Below are positions 1-6,550 of a stretch of 6,702 bases of DNA, in pieces. This DNA is from Sulfurimonas sp. (lineage in GTDB: Bacteria > Campylobacterota > Campylobacteria > Campylobacterales > Sulfurimonadaceae): contig JAFLJV010000138.1 of the NCBI GenBank assembly GCA_022712845.1, forward strand, positions 1 through 6,702, given 5' to 3'. Position numbers and translations under genes: made by a program. The notes beneath the pieces are model-generated. The model was not told the origin of the DNA and ran no database searches. It saw only the letters and a list, made by a program, of their open reading frames with translations. Within the stretch, counting starts at the first letter, position 1; each line of letters starts with the position of its first letter.

Positions 1-1038
1 TTTCGTCGTGAGAAGTTTGTACTAAATGGTGGTCCAAATGGTGGTGATGGTGGAAAAGGTGGTGATATCTGGTTTAGATGTGACAACAATACTCATACTC
101 TATCTCACTTTCAAAGAAAAATGCATATAAAAGCAGATGGTGGAGTTCCTGGTGCTGGCTCACTTATGACTGGAAAATCAGGTTCTAAAAAAATCATTAT
201 TGTTCCACCAGGAACACAAATTTTAGATTTAGATAGTGGTGAAGTTCTTTTTGATATGTTAAAGCATGGTGAAGAAGTATTGTTTATCACAGGTGGTAAA
301 GGTGGACTTGGAAATGTTCACTTTAAATCATCAACTAACCAAAGACCAACTTATGCTCAACCTGGTGAAAAAGGTGAGACTAGAGCTATAAAACTTGATC
401 TTAAACTTATTGCAGATGTTGGACTTGTAGGTTTTCCTAATGTTGGAAAATCTACTCTTATCTCTACAGTTTCAAATGCTCGTCCAGAGATTGCAAACTA
501 TGAGTTTACTACGCTTACACCAAAACTTGGTCAAGTAAATATTGGTGATTTTGAATCATTTATTATGGCTGATATTCCAGGTATTATTGGTGGAGCACAT
601 GAAGGAAAAGGTCTTGGAATTCAATTTTTAAGACATATCGAGAGAACTAAAACACTTCTTTACATGGTTGATTTAGCTTCTTATAGAGATTTAAAAGAGC
701 AGATTGAAGTTCTTAAGGATGAAATTTCCTCTTTTTCTGATAAGCTTGGAACAAATAAATATGCTATAGCTCTTACAAGAGTAGATATTGTACCACCTGA
801 TGAGATAAATGAACTTGTTAATGGCTTTTTAGAACTTCTTGGAGTTGAAGCATCTAAAACAAATGAGTTTAATTTTGATAGCAAGATGCCATATTTTGTT
901 CAAGACTCAGCTGATGAAACTTTAGGCTATGATAGAACTCTTCCATATTTAATTGCACCAATATCATCAGCTACACATAAAAATATTGATGCATTAAAAT
1001 ATTCTCTATTTAATTTGGTACAATCTGATAGACTTTAA
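1..1038 (+). CDS. obg: Obg-family GTPase (ObgE/CgtA), 5'-truncated by window edge
   Basis: Obg is a slow GTPase that binds the 50S ribosomal subunit and links ribosome assembly to growth and stress. The frame is open from base 1, and its first codons (FRREKFVLNGGPNGGDGG) are the glycine-rich Obg fold, so about 20 N-terminal residues lie outside the window. The Met codon at 121 is internal. In window residue numbers, the Obg fold runs to about 135 and the G domain follows. G1 is GFPNVGKST (144-152), G2 has the Thr pair at 170-171, G3 is DIPG (191-194) and G5 is SAT (323-325). G4, normally NKxD, is TRVD (259-262), and the G4-G5 spacing is about 60 residues against about 27 in E. coli. The protein ends soon after the G domain, with no Gram-positive-type C-terminal OCT domain. 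Family call is secure. The effect of the G4 change is unknown. Confidence 0.97.
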   Translation, partial: FRREKFVLNGGPNGGDGGKGGDIWFRCDNNTHTLSHFQRKMHIKADGGVPGAGSLMTGKSGSKKIIIVPPGTQILDLDSGEVLFDMLKHGEEVLFITGGKGGLGNVHFKSSTNQRPTYAQPGEKGETRAIKLDLKLIADVGLVGFPNVGKSTLISTVSNARPEIANYEFTTLTPKLGQVNIGDFESFIMADIPGIIGGAHEGKGLGIQFLRHIERTKTLLYMVDLASYRDLKEQIEVLKDEISSFSDKLGTNKYAIALTRVDIVPPDEINELVNGFLELLGVEASKTNEFNFDSKMPYFVQDSADETLGYDRTLPYLIAPISSATHKNIDALKYSLFNLVQSDRL

Positions 1039-1057
1039 TAAAAATAGAGATAAAAAT

Positions 1058-1822
1058 ATGAAAAGAGTTGTTGTAAAAGTTGGTTCTGCTGTTCTTACTC
1101 AAAATGATAAAGTTGCTTTAAAGAGAATGAGAGCTTTGGTTGATTTTTTAGCACAGCTTAAAGAAAAATATGAAGTGATATTAGTTTCTTCTGGTGCAGT
1201 TGCTGCAGGATATACGGAACTTGAGCTTGATAGAGCTGTTATAAAAAATAAACAAGCATTAGCATCTATTGGTCAGCCAATATTAATGAATAAATATAGT
1301 AAAAAATTTGCAACTCATAATATTTTAACAGCTCAAGTTTTAGTAACTGCTGTAAATTTTAATAGAGAAGATGATGTTAAAAGAATAAAAAATACAATAG
1401 ATATTCTTTTATCAAATGGTGTGATTCCTATAATCAATGAAAATGATGCAACAGCAACAGCGGAACTTACAGTTGGTGATAATGATCAACTCTCAGCATA
1501 TGTTACAAAAAATACAGATTCTGATATGTTAATAATTCTCTCAGATATTGATGCTTATTATGATGATGATCCTAGAAAAAATTCTAATGCAAAAATATTA
1601 AAAACTGTAAATAATATCGATAAAAATGAGCTTTCTAAAGAAGCAAGACCATATGGAACTTTTGCAACAGGTGGAATACTTACAAAGCTCAAAGCTGCCG
1701 ATTTTCTTTTAAATAATAATATAGATATGTTTTTATCTAGTGGATTTGATTTGAGTGATATTAAAAATTATATGTTAAACTCTAATCAAACAGGTGGAAC
1801 TCTTTTTACAAATGGAAAATAA
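1058..1822 (+). CDS. proB: Glutamate 5-kinase, short form without PUA domain
   Basis: This enzyme phosphorylates L-glutamate to gamma-glutamyl phosphate, the first step of proline synthesis in the cytoplasm. The protein has 254 residues and is a single amino-acid-kinase domain. Visible motifs are VVKVGSAVLT (5-14, Lys7 for phosphate), SSGAVAAG (44-51), IINENDA (125-131), GDNDQLSA (140-147), the nucleotide-site LSDIDAYYDDDPR (161-173) and ATGGILTKLKAA (203-214, Lys210). E. coli ProB is about 367 residues with a C-terminal PUA domain. Here the gene stops after the kinase domain, as I recall for other Campylobacterota. The ATG lies 19 bp after the obg stop, with only a weak AGAGA-type ribosome site at 1046-1050. 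The next pathway gene, proA, is not in the window. The 3' end overlaps fmt by 11 bp, suggesting coupled translation. Confidence 0.96.
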   Translation: MKRVVVKVGSAVLTQNDKVALKRMRALVDFLAQLKEKYEVILVSSGAVAAGYTELELDRAVIKNKQALASIGQPILMNKYSKKFATHNILTAQVLVTAVNFNREDDVKRIKNTIDILLSNGVIPIINENDATATAELTVGDNDQLSAYVTKNTDSDMLIILSDIDAYYDDDPRKNSNAKILKTVNNIDKNELSKEARPYGTFATGGILTKLKAADFLLNNNIDMFLSSGFDLSDIKNYMLNSNQTGGTLFTNGK

Positions 1823-2732
1823 ATTGAAAATAATTTTTATGGGAACACCTGATTATGCACAGAGTATCTTAAAAAAAATTATTAATACAAAAAATATGGA
1901 TGTAGTAGCAGTTTATACTCAACCAGATAAACCAGTAGGAAGAAAAAAAATCCTCACTTCACCACTTGTTAAAACTTTAGCACAAGAAAACTCCATAAAA
2001 ATATATCAACCAAATAGACTTCGTGATAATGAAACTGTAGATGAATTACTAAAAATTGAGTGTGACTACATAGTAGTTGCTGCATATGGGCAAATACTAC
2101 CACTTAAAATATTACAACATGCTCCGTGTATAAACTTACACGCTTCTATTTTACCAAAGTTAAGGGGTGCTAGCCCAATTCAGCAAACTTTACTAAATGG
2201 AGATTCTCGTACAGGTGTTACAGCAATGTTAATGGATATAGGTCTTGATACTGGAGATATTATTAAAATAAAAGAGATTGAAGTAAGTGAGGATGAGATG
2301 GTTGAATCTTTATTTGACAAACTTACAGATGTCGCAAGTAAATTAACTATTGATGTGTTAGAAAATTTTAATTCATATACACCAATAAAACAAGATAACT
2401 CTTTATCCACACACTGTAATAAAATTAATAAAAAAGATGGTGAAGTGGAATTTAAAAATGCTTTGACAATTTATAATAAATATCGTGCATTTACACCATG
2501 GCCAGCAATATATTTAAACTCTGGTTTAAAATTAAAGCATATAGAACTTGCAGAAAAAACTAGTAAAAATAGAGCTGGAGAAATTCTAAAGATAGAAAAA
2601 GAATCGGTGTTAATTGGATGTGAAAGAGGTAGTATTAAAATACTTCAAGTTCAACCACAATCAAAAAAAGAGATGAGTGTTATATCATATATAAATGGTA
2701 AAAGATTAAACCTTGCAGATACTCTCACTTAA
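1812..2732 (+). CDS. fmt: Methionyl-tRNA formyltransferase
   Basis: Fmt transfers a formyl group from 10-formyltetrahydrofolate to Met-tRNA(fMet) for translation initiation. With the ATG at 1812 the product is 306 residues and begins MENKLKIIFMGTPDYAQ, the usual family N-terminus. Catalytic residues are Asn108 and His110 in INLHASILPKLRGASPIQ and Asp146 in MDIGLDTGD. These correspond to E. coli Asn106, His108 and Asp144 with a constant offset of two, which supports the start. The C-terminal OB-like tRNA-binding domain begins near residue 200 (KINKKDGEVEF, then FTPWPA). An in-frame GTG at 1794 would add six residues with no family match and sits in the GGTGG that may serve as ribosome site. 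TTG 1824 is another, less likely start. The gene overlaps proB by 11 bp and birA by 20 bp. It contains two runs of eight A. Confidence 0.96.
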   Translation: MENKLKIIFMGTPDYAQSILKKIINTKNMDVVAVYTQPDKPVGRKKILTSPLVKTLAQENSIKIYQPNRLRDNETVDELLKIECDYIVVAAYGQILPLKILQHAPCINLHASILPKLRGASPIQQTLLNGDSRTGVTAMLMDIGLDTGDIIKIKEIEVSEDEMVESLFDKLTDVASKLTIDVLENFNSYTPIKQDNSLSTHCNKINKKDGEVEFKNALTIYNKYRAFTPWPAIYLNSGLKLKHIELAEKTSKNRAGEILKIEKESVLIGCERGSIKILQVQPQSKKEMSVISYINGKRLNLADTLT

Positions 2733-3348
2733 TAGTGTTGACTCAACTCAAAAGTATTTAAAAGAGTTAATAAAACAAAATAGTGTACAACTTCCATATG
2801 CAGTAACTTCTAATATACAAACGGCTGGAATAGGAAGCAGAGATAATACTTGGAAAAGTTTAGATGGAAATTTATTTTTATCATTTGCCTTTTCCTTAAA
2901 AGATTTACCAAAAGATTTAAAACTTGAATCAGCTTCCATCTATTTTGCATATATTTTAAAAGAAACATTAAAAGAATTAAATTCATCACTTTGGTTAAAA
3001 TGGCCTAATGATTTTTATATTAATGATAAAAAAATAGGTGGAATGATAACAAATATATTTAATAATACCCTTATTTGTGGTGTTGGACTTAATATAGAAA
3101 ACGGATATGAAAATTTTGATAAGTTAGATATAAAAATAGATAAAAATAAACTAATAGAATTATATTTTCAAAATATTAAAAAAAACTATTCATGGAAGCA
3201 GATTTTTAGTAATTATGAGCTAGAATTTTATAGAAATAAATTTTTTTTCACTTATAATGAAAATTTAAGAATTTCTTTAGAAGATGCTAGTTTGCAAAAT
3301 GATGGCTCTATAATAATTAACGGCAAGAGGATATATAGTTTAAGATGA
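2713..3348 (+). CDS. birA: Biotin-[acetyl-CoA-carboxylase] ligase, catalytic type without HTH
   Basis: This enzyme makes biotinoyl-AMP and attaches biotin to the carrier lysine of biotin-dependent carboxylases. The 211-residue product starts directly in the catalytic domain (SLNSVDSTQKYL), so it lacks the N-terminal helix-turn-helix of E. coli BirA and should not repress transcription. The glycine-rich loop is GIGSRDNTW (39-47), followed by KWPND (96-100), KKIGG (106-110, Lys107 matching the E. coli catalytic Lys183), GVGLN (123-127) and a short SH3-like C-terminus. The loop differs from the usual GRGRxGxxW, with Ile and Ser replacing two Arg. The start is inferred to be TTG: an in-frame stop at 2707-2709 excludes longer forms, and no ATG lies upstream of the conserved DSTQ. 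The gene overlaps fmt by 20 bp, implying coupled translation, and its stop overlaps the parA ATG. Confidence 0.93.
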   Translation: MQILSLNSVDSTQKYLKELIKQNSVQLPYAVTSNIQTAGIGSRDNTWKSLDGNLFLSFAFSLKDLPKDLKLESASIYFAYILKETLKELNSSLWLKWPNDFYINDKKIGGMITNIFNNTLICGVGLNIENGYENFDKLDIKIDKNKLIELYFQNIKKNYSWKQIFSNYELEFYRNKFFFTYNENLRISLEDASLQNDGSIIINGKRIYSLR

Positions 3349-4130
3349 GCGAAGTAATAGTAATTGCAAATCAAAAGGGTGGTGTTGGTAAAACAACTAC
3401 TGCTGTAAATTTAGCTGCTTCTCTAGCTGTTGCTGAGAAAAAAGTGCTTTTGATAGATTCAGACCCTCAGGCAAATGCAACTACTTCACTTGGTTTTCAT
3501 AGAAATGATTATGAATTTAATATTTATCATGTATTAATAGGTACAAAAAAATTAAAAGATATTATTTTAAAATCAGAAATCGCAACTCTAGATTTAGCAC
3601 CATCAAATATTGGACTTGTTGGAATTGAAAAAGAGTATTATGATGCTGAGAATTCAAAAGGTCGAGAGCTAGTACTTAAAAAAGCAATAGCAAATGTTAA
3701 AAAAGATTATGACTATATCATTATAGATTCTCCACCAGCTCTTGGACCCATGACTATAAATGCACTCTCAGCTTCTAACTCTGTAATTATTCCTATCCAG
3801 TGTGAATTTTTTGCATTAGAAGGTCTTGCACAACTTTTAAATACAGTAAAGCTTGTTAGAAAATCAATTAATCCTAAACTTAGCATAAAAGGTTTTTTAC
3901 CAACTATGTACAGTTCTCAAAACAACCTTTCTAAGCAAGTTTTTGCTGATCTTAAACAGCACTTTAAAAGTAAACTGTTTAAATGCCATGAAAATAAAAT
4001 AATTGTAGTGCCAAGGAATGTAAAATTGGCAGAATCACCATCTTTTGGTAAACCTGCAATTTTATACGATGTAAAATCTATTGGTTCAATAACATACCAA
4101 AAATTAGCACAAGCAATAATAGAAACATGA
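3345..4130 (+). CDS. parA: Chromosome-partitioning ATPase ParA (Soj)
   Basis: ParA is a dimerising ATPase that binds nucleoid DNA non-specifically and drives segregation of ParB-parS complexes near the replication origin. The 261-residue protein is of the chromosomal type, with no N-terminal HTH as in plasmid type Ia proteins. The deviant Walker A is QKGGVGKTT (10-18, signature Lys11 and Lys16), followed by IDSDPQAN (37-44, with Asp40 matching the residue needed for hydrolysis in Bacillus subtilis Soj), Walker B IIIDSPP (125-131) and the late VPRN-KLAESPSFGKP segment. The ATG is set by an ATGA overlap with the birA stop and is preceded by AAGAGGA at 3325-3331. parB follows by a second ATGA overlap. 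Co-location with parB and family length make this a chromosomal partition gene rather than MinD or a plasmid copy. Confidence 0.97.
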   Translation: MSEVIVIANQKGGVGKTTTAVNLAASLAVAEKKVLLIDSDPQANATTSLGFHRNDYEFNIYHVLIGTKKLKDIILKSEIATLDLAPSNIGLVGIEKEYYDAENSKGRELVLKKAIANVKKDYDYIIIDSPPALGPMTINALSASNSVIIPIQCEFFALEGLAQLLNTVKLVRKSINPKLSIKGFLPTMYSSQNNLSKQVFADLKQHFKSKLFKCHENKIIVVPRNVKLAESPSFGKPAILYDVKSIGSITYQKLAQAIIET

Positions 4131-4969
4131 AAACACAAAAACTTGGTCGAGGACTAGATGCACTCTTAGGTGAGATGGATGAAGCATATGATAATGAGAG
4201 TTCATCAAAAGATTTTGTTATGGAAATCTCACTTAAAGATATACGACCAAACCCATTTCAACCAAGAAAACATTTTGAAGAAAAATCTTTATATGAACTT
4301 AGTGAATCTATTAAAAATGATGGGTTAATTCAGCCAATTGTAGTTACAGAAGATATCGATGGTTATGTACTAATAGCTGGTGAGAGAAGATTTCGTGCTT
4401 CGAAATTAGCAAAATTAAAAACTATTCGTGCAATAATCTCACATAGTGATGAGCAAAAAATGAGACAATTAGCTCTAATAGAAAATATTCAAAGAGATGA
4501 GCTAAACTCAATTGAACTTGCACATGCATATGCTGAGCTTATTAAGTTACACTCACTTACACAAGAAGAATTATCTGTTAAAATAAATAAGAGTAGAACA
4601 CATATTACAAATACATTAAGACTTTTACAATTATCTGTAAAAACACAAAAAGCACTTATAGATAAAAAAATAACAGCTGGTCATGCAAAAGTTTTAGTAG
4701 GATTAGATGAAAAACAACAGCAACTAGTTGTAAATTCAATTATTGGACAAAAGTTAAGTGTTCGAGAAGTTGAAGGTATTATTAAAAATATGAAAAATCA
4801 AAAATTTGAATCAGTTGAGCAACTTCAAACTAAATCATATGATTTTACAAATGCTAAAAGTATATTTTCTTCACTTGGATATAAAACTAAAACTTCCAAT
4901 AAAAGTTTAACAATAGAGTTTAATGATGAAAATCATATTAAAGATTTATTGGCATATCTTTCAAAATAA
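4127..4969 (+). CDS. parB: Chromosome-partitioning protein ParB (Spo0J), parS-binding CTPase
   Basis: ParB binds parS sites, uses CTP to clamp and spread on DNA, and stimulates ParA. The 280-residue product starts with the ParA-contacting box LGRGLDALLG (6-15). The ParB/Srx CTP-binding domain follows at about 30-125, with NPFQPRK (42-48), the GERRFRA box (85-91) and ENIQR (119-123). A helix-turn-helix parS-binding region lies near 143-169 (LTQEELSVKINKS), then ITAGHAKVLVG, and a C-terminal dimerisation domain at about 235-280. The ATG overlaps the parA stop as ATGA, so the two are probably translationally coupled to hold their ratio. No parS-like 16-mer is visible in this window, so the binding sites must lie elsewhere. 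It is the last gene of the upstream block, and a 93-bp gap follows. Confidence 0.97.
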   Translation: MKTQKLGRGLDALLGEMDEAYDNESSSKDFVMEISLKDIRPNPFQPRKHFEEKSLYELSESIKNDGLIQPIVVTEDIDGYVLIAGERRFRASKLAKLKTIRAIISHSDEQKMRQLALIENIQRDELNSIELAHAYAELIKLHSLTQEELSVKINKSRTHITNTLRLLQLSVKTQKALIDKKITAGHAKVLVGLDEKQQQLVVNSIIGQKLSVREVEGIIKNMKNQKFESVEQLQTKSYDFTNAKSIFSSLGYKTKTSNKSLTIEFNDENHIKDLLAYLSK

Positions 4970-4984
4970 TACACAAATAATTAC

Positions 4985-5000
4985 AAATTTATAAATTTAT
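4985..5000. repeat. Tandem AAATTTAT octamer, also a perfect 14-bp AT palindrome
   Basis: AAATTTAT occurs twice in tandem, and bases 4985-4998 read the same on both strands. It lies 15 bp after the parB stop. Being purely A/T, it would form only a weak hairpin and is followed by mixed T-rich sequence, so it is a poor intrinsic terminator. It may just reflect AT-rich promoter-upstream DNA. Confidence 0.4.
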
Positions 5001-5013
5001 TCTTCCTTTAACA

Positions 5014-5040
5014 ATTCTTTTAATTTTAAAATAGTATAAT
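5014..5040 (+). promoter_or_regulatory. Probable sigma-70 promoter of the ATP synthase operon
   Basis: A perfect TATAAT box lies at 5035-5040, 22 bp before the atpF' start codon, in the only sizeable gap of the window. There is no good -35 hexamer at 16-18 bp (TTAACA at 5008-5013 is 21 bp away). Instead T-rich tracts recur upstream (about 4996-5009, 5015-5021, 5024-5027). Campylobacter sigma-70 promoters are known to lack a conserved -35 and to carry periodic AT-rich upstream tracts, which fits. Transcription would start near 5046-5048, giving a very short leader. Read-through from parB remains possible because no clear terminator is visible. Confidence 0.65.
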
Positions 5041-5052
5041 CACGCAACTTTT

Positions 5053-5060
5053 AGGAGGTG
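5053..5060 (+). promoter_or_regulatory. Strong Shine-Dalgarno site for atpF'
   Basis: AGGAGGTG is a near-complete match to the 16S rRNA 3' end and sits four bases (counted from AGGAGG) before the ATG at 5063. It is the strongest ribosome site in the window and fixes the atpF' start. It fits high expression of ATP synthase. Confidence 0.85.
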
Positions 5061-5062
5061 CT

Positions 5063-5485
5063 ATGTTAGATATAAATCCGATACTACTTATAGCTACATT
5101 TATCGTATTTCTTACGCTTATTGCCACTCTTAACAGTTGGCTTTATAATCCATTGTTAGCATATATGAATAAGAGAGATGAAGATATCAAAAAAGACTTA
5201 CAAAAAGTAGGCTCTAATGATGAAGAAATCAATGAACTTAATCTTAATGCACAAACAATAATTACAAATGCTAAACTGGAAGCTGCGGCCCTAAGAGAGA
5301 AAGTTATGATGGATGCTAAAGAGTTAGCAGACAGTAAATTAGAAGCAAAGCGTGCTGAATTAGCAAAAAAGTATATAGAGTTTGAGCTATCACTTGCAGA
5401 GTCAAAAAAACAATTAACAGATAATTTAAAATTACAAGTTCCATTGTTTAGTGAAGCTGTAAAAGCTAAATTTAGTCAAATATAA
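5063..5485 (+). CDS. atpF': F1Fo ATP synthase subunit b' (second b-type subunit)
   Basis: The protein pairs with subunit b to form the peripheral stalk that holds the alpha3beta3 head against the rotor. The 140-residue product has one N-terminal membrane helix (about residues 5-28) and then a charged, Ala/Lys/Glu-rich helix to the C-terminus (about 34-135) expected to form a right-handed coiled coil. Because only about four residues precede the helix, the N-terminus should face the periplasm without a signal peptide. It carries the NSWLYNPLLAYMNKRDEDI segment typical of b/b' proteins. Sequence alone does not separate b from b', but position, length and the following longer b gene match the Campylobacterota atpF'-atpF-atpH-atpA order. 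It is the first gene after the promoter and ends 10 bp before atpF. Confidence 0.93.
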   Translation: MLDINPILLIATFIVFLTLIATLNSWLYNPLLAYMNKRDEDIKKDLQKVGSNDEEINELNLNAQTIITNAKLEAAALREKVMMDAKELADSKLEAKRAELAKKYIEFELSLAESKKQLTDNLKLQVPLFSEAVKAKFSQI

Positions 5486-5495
5486 AGGATCTAAT

Positions 5496-6008
5496 GTGAG
5501 TAGAATTATAGTATTAATGCTTATGATATCAACAATAGCATTAGCATCAGATACAGAAAATGCAGGTACTGATATAGTTCAAAGAACAGTAAACTTTTTA
5601 CTTTTTGTGGGACTTATTTGGTATCTGGTAGCTGAACCAGTTAAAAATTATTTTGCATCTAGAAGTCAAGCAATTGCTGATGAGATGAAAAAAGTTCAAG
5701 ATAAATTAAAAGAAACGGGAGCTCTTAAAAAAGAAGCACTAGCTAAAATCACTGATGCAGAAAAATTTGCAGAAGAGTTAGCTTTAAATTCTAAAAAAGA
5801 AAATAAAATTATAAATGATAATATTATAGCTCAGTGTGATGTTGATTTAGAAATACTTTCTAAGCAACAGGTTGTTTTAATGGAATTTGAACAAAGAAAA
5901 ATGGTTAGTAATGTTGTAGAAGAAGTACTTGAAGAGGTACTTAATCAAAGCAGTGATAGTTTTGATAAAGAAGCTATGGCTAATGTTATCTTAAAGAAGG
6001 TAGCGTAA
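5496..6008 (+). CDS. atpF: F1Fo ATP synthase subunit b, with N-terminal signal peptide
   Basis: This is the second stalk protein, 170 residues long. It opens with a hydrophobic signal-like segment (residues 4-17) ending ALA before SDTENAG, which fits signal peptidase I cleavage after Ala17. The true membrane anchor follows (about 31-46, TVNFLLFVGLIWYLVA), then EPVKNYFASR and a long amphipathic helix to the C-terminus. Removal of the leader would leave the mature N-terminus in the periplasm and the stalk in the cytoplasm, the orientation required for b. The start is GTG at 5496: AAAGGA (5484-5489) lies six bases upstream, and the overlapping ATG at 5494 is followed at once by TGA. Uncleaved, it would have two membrane helices. 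The gap to atpH is one base. Confidence 0.94.
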   Translation: MSRIIVLMLMISTIALASDTENAGTDIVQRTVNFLLFVGLIWYLVAEPVKNYFASRSQAIADEMKKVQDKLKETGALKKEALAKITDAEKFAEELALNSKKENKIINDNIIAQCDVDLEILSKQQVVLMEFEQRKMVSNVVEEVLEEVLNQSSDSFDKEAMANVILKKVA

Positions 6009-6009
6009 T

Positions 6010-6543
6010 ATGGAAGAATTAATCGCAAAAAAATATATCAAAGCTATAAAAAAAGGCTCTGATATAAAAACAATGCAAAACATAGCTTTGATTTTTTCTG
6101 CTATTTCTAAATCTTTTAGTGATAAAAAATTTATTCAAATAATGAATAATCCAGATGTAAGTAAAGATCAAAAATCAGAGATTCTTTTGTCAGCAGTTAA
6201 ATCAGCTGGTTCAAAAGAGGTTGAAAATTTAATTAAACTACTAGCTGAGCATAATCGAATCAATATTATTCCTGCAATTGCAGAAGTGATGAGAAAAGAC
6301 ATTGCTGTAACAAGTAAAAAATATGATGGTGTTGTATATAGTGATAGTGATATCAATACAAAAGTTATAAAAGATTTAAGTAGTGGTTTAGGTAAAAAAT
6401 TTGACTCTAAAATATCATTGAAGTTTATTAAAAATGATTTTAACGGTATAAAAGTTGATGTTGAAGACCTTGGTGTAGAAATTAGTTTTTCTAAAACAAG
6501 AATTAATAGTCAAATAATAGAACATATAATAAAAGCAATTTAA
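6010..6543 (+). CDS. atpH: F1Fo ATP synthase subunit delta
   Basis: Delta (OSCP homologue) caps the F1 head and binds the C-termini of the b/b' stalk. The 177-residue product shows the all-helical N-terminal domain beginning LIAKKYIKAI, the conserved FIQIMNNPDVSKDQK loop near residues 41-55, and the C-terminal SLKFIKNDFNGIKVDVEDLG segment (about 137-156) that corresponds to the family's late glycine motif. Length is normal for the family and there is no membrane segment. The ATG lies one base after the atpF stop and is preceded by AAGAAGG (5994-6000) inside the atpF coding end, so translation is probably coupled. atpA follows after 21 bp. Confidence 0.95.
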   Translation: MEELIAKKYIKAIKKGSDIKTMQNIALIFSAISKSFSDKKFIQIMNNPDVSKDQKSEILLSAVKSAGSKEVENLIKLLAEHNRINIIPAIAEVMRKDIAVTSKKYDGVVYSDSDINTKVIKDLSSGLGKKFDSKISLKFIKNDFNGIKVDVEDLGVEISFSKTRINSQIIEHIIKAI

Positions 6544-6550
6544 CTTCATG

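Noticed and set aside
121..1038. Obg as a complete gene starting with ATG at 121.
   Set aside because: The frame is open back to base 1 and encodes the conserved glycine-rich Obg fold, so the gene begins before the window.
1794..1811. GTG at 1794 as the fmt start.
   Set aside because: It adds MELFLQ with no family counterpart and overlaps the likely GGTGG ribosome site. ATG 1812 gives the normal N-terminus.
4121..4136. A parS-like site at the parA/parB junction (GAAACATGAAAACA-like sequence).
   Set aside because: It does not match the TGTTTCACGTGAAACA palindrome in centre or symmetry. No other candidate was found by eye in the window.
4985..5010. Intrinsic terminator after parB from the AAATTTATAAATTT palindrome and following T-rich sequence.
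   Set aside because: The stem has no G or C pairs and the T tract is broken by C and A, so it should be too weak to terminate.
681..6356. Several 60-80 codon open frames on the - strand (for example 681-884, 2180-2410, 2748-2939, 3917-4138, 6168-6356).
   Set aside because: Each lies fully opposite a well-recognised gene and shows no family motif. They are shadows of the + strand codon pattern.
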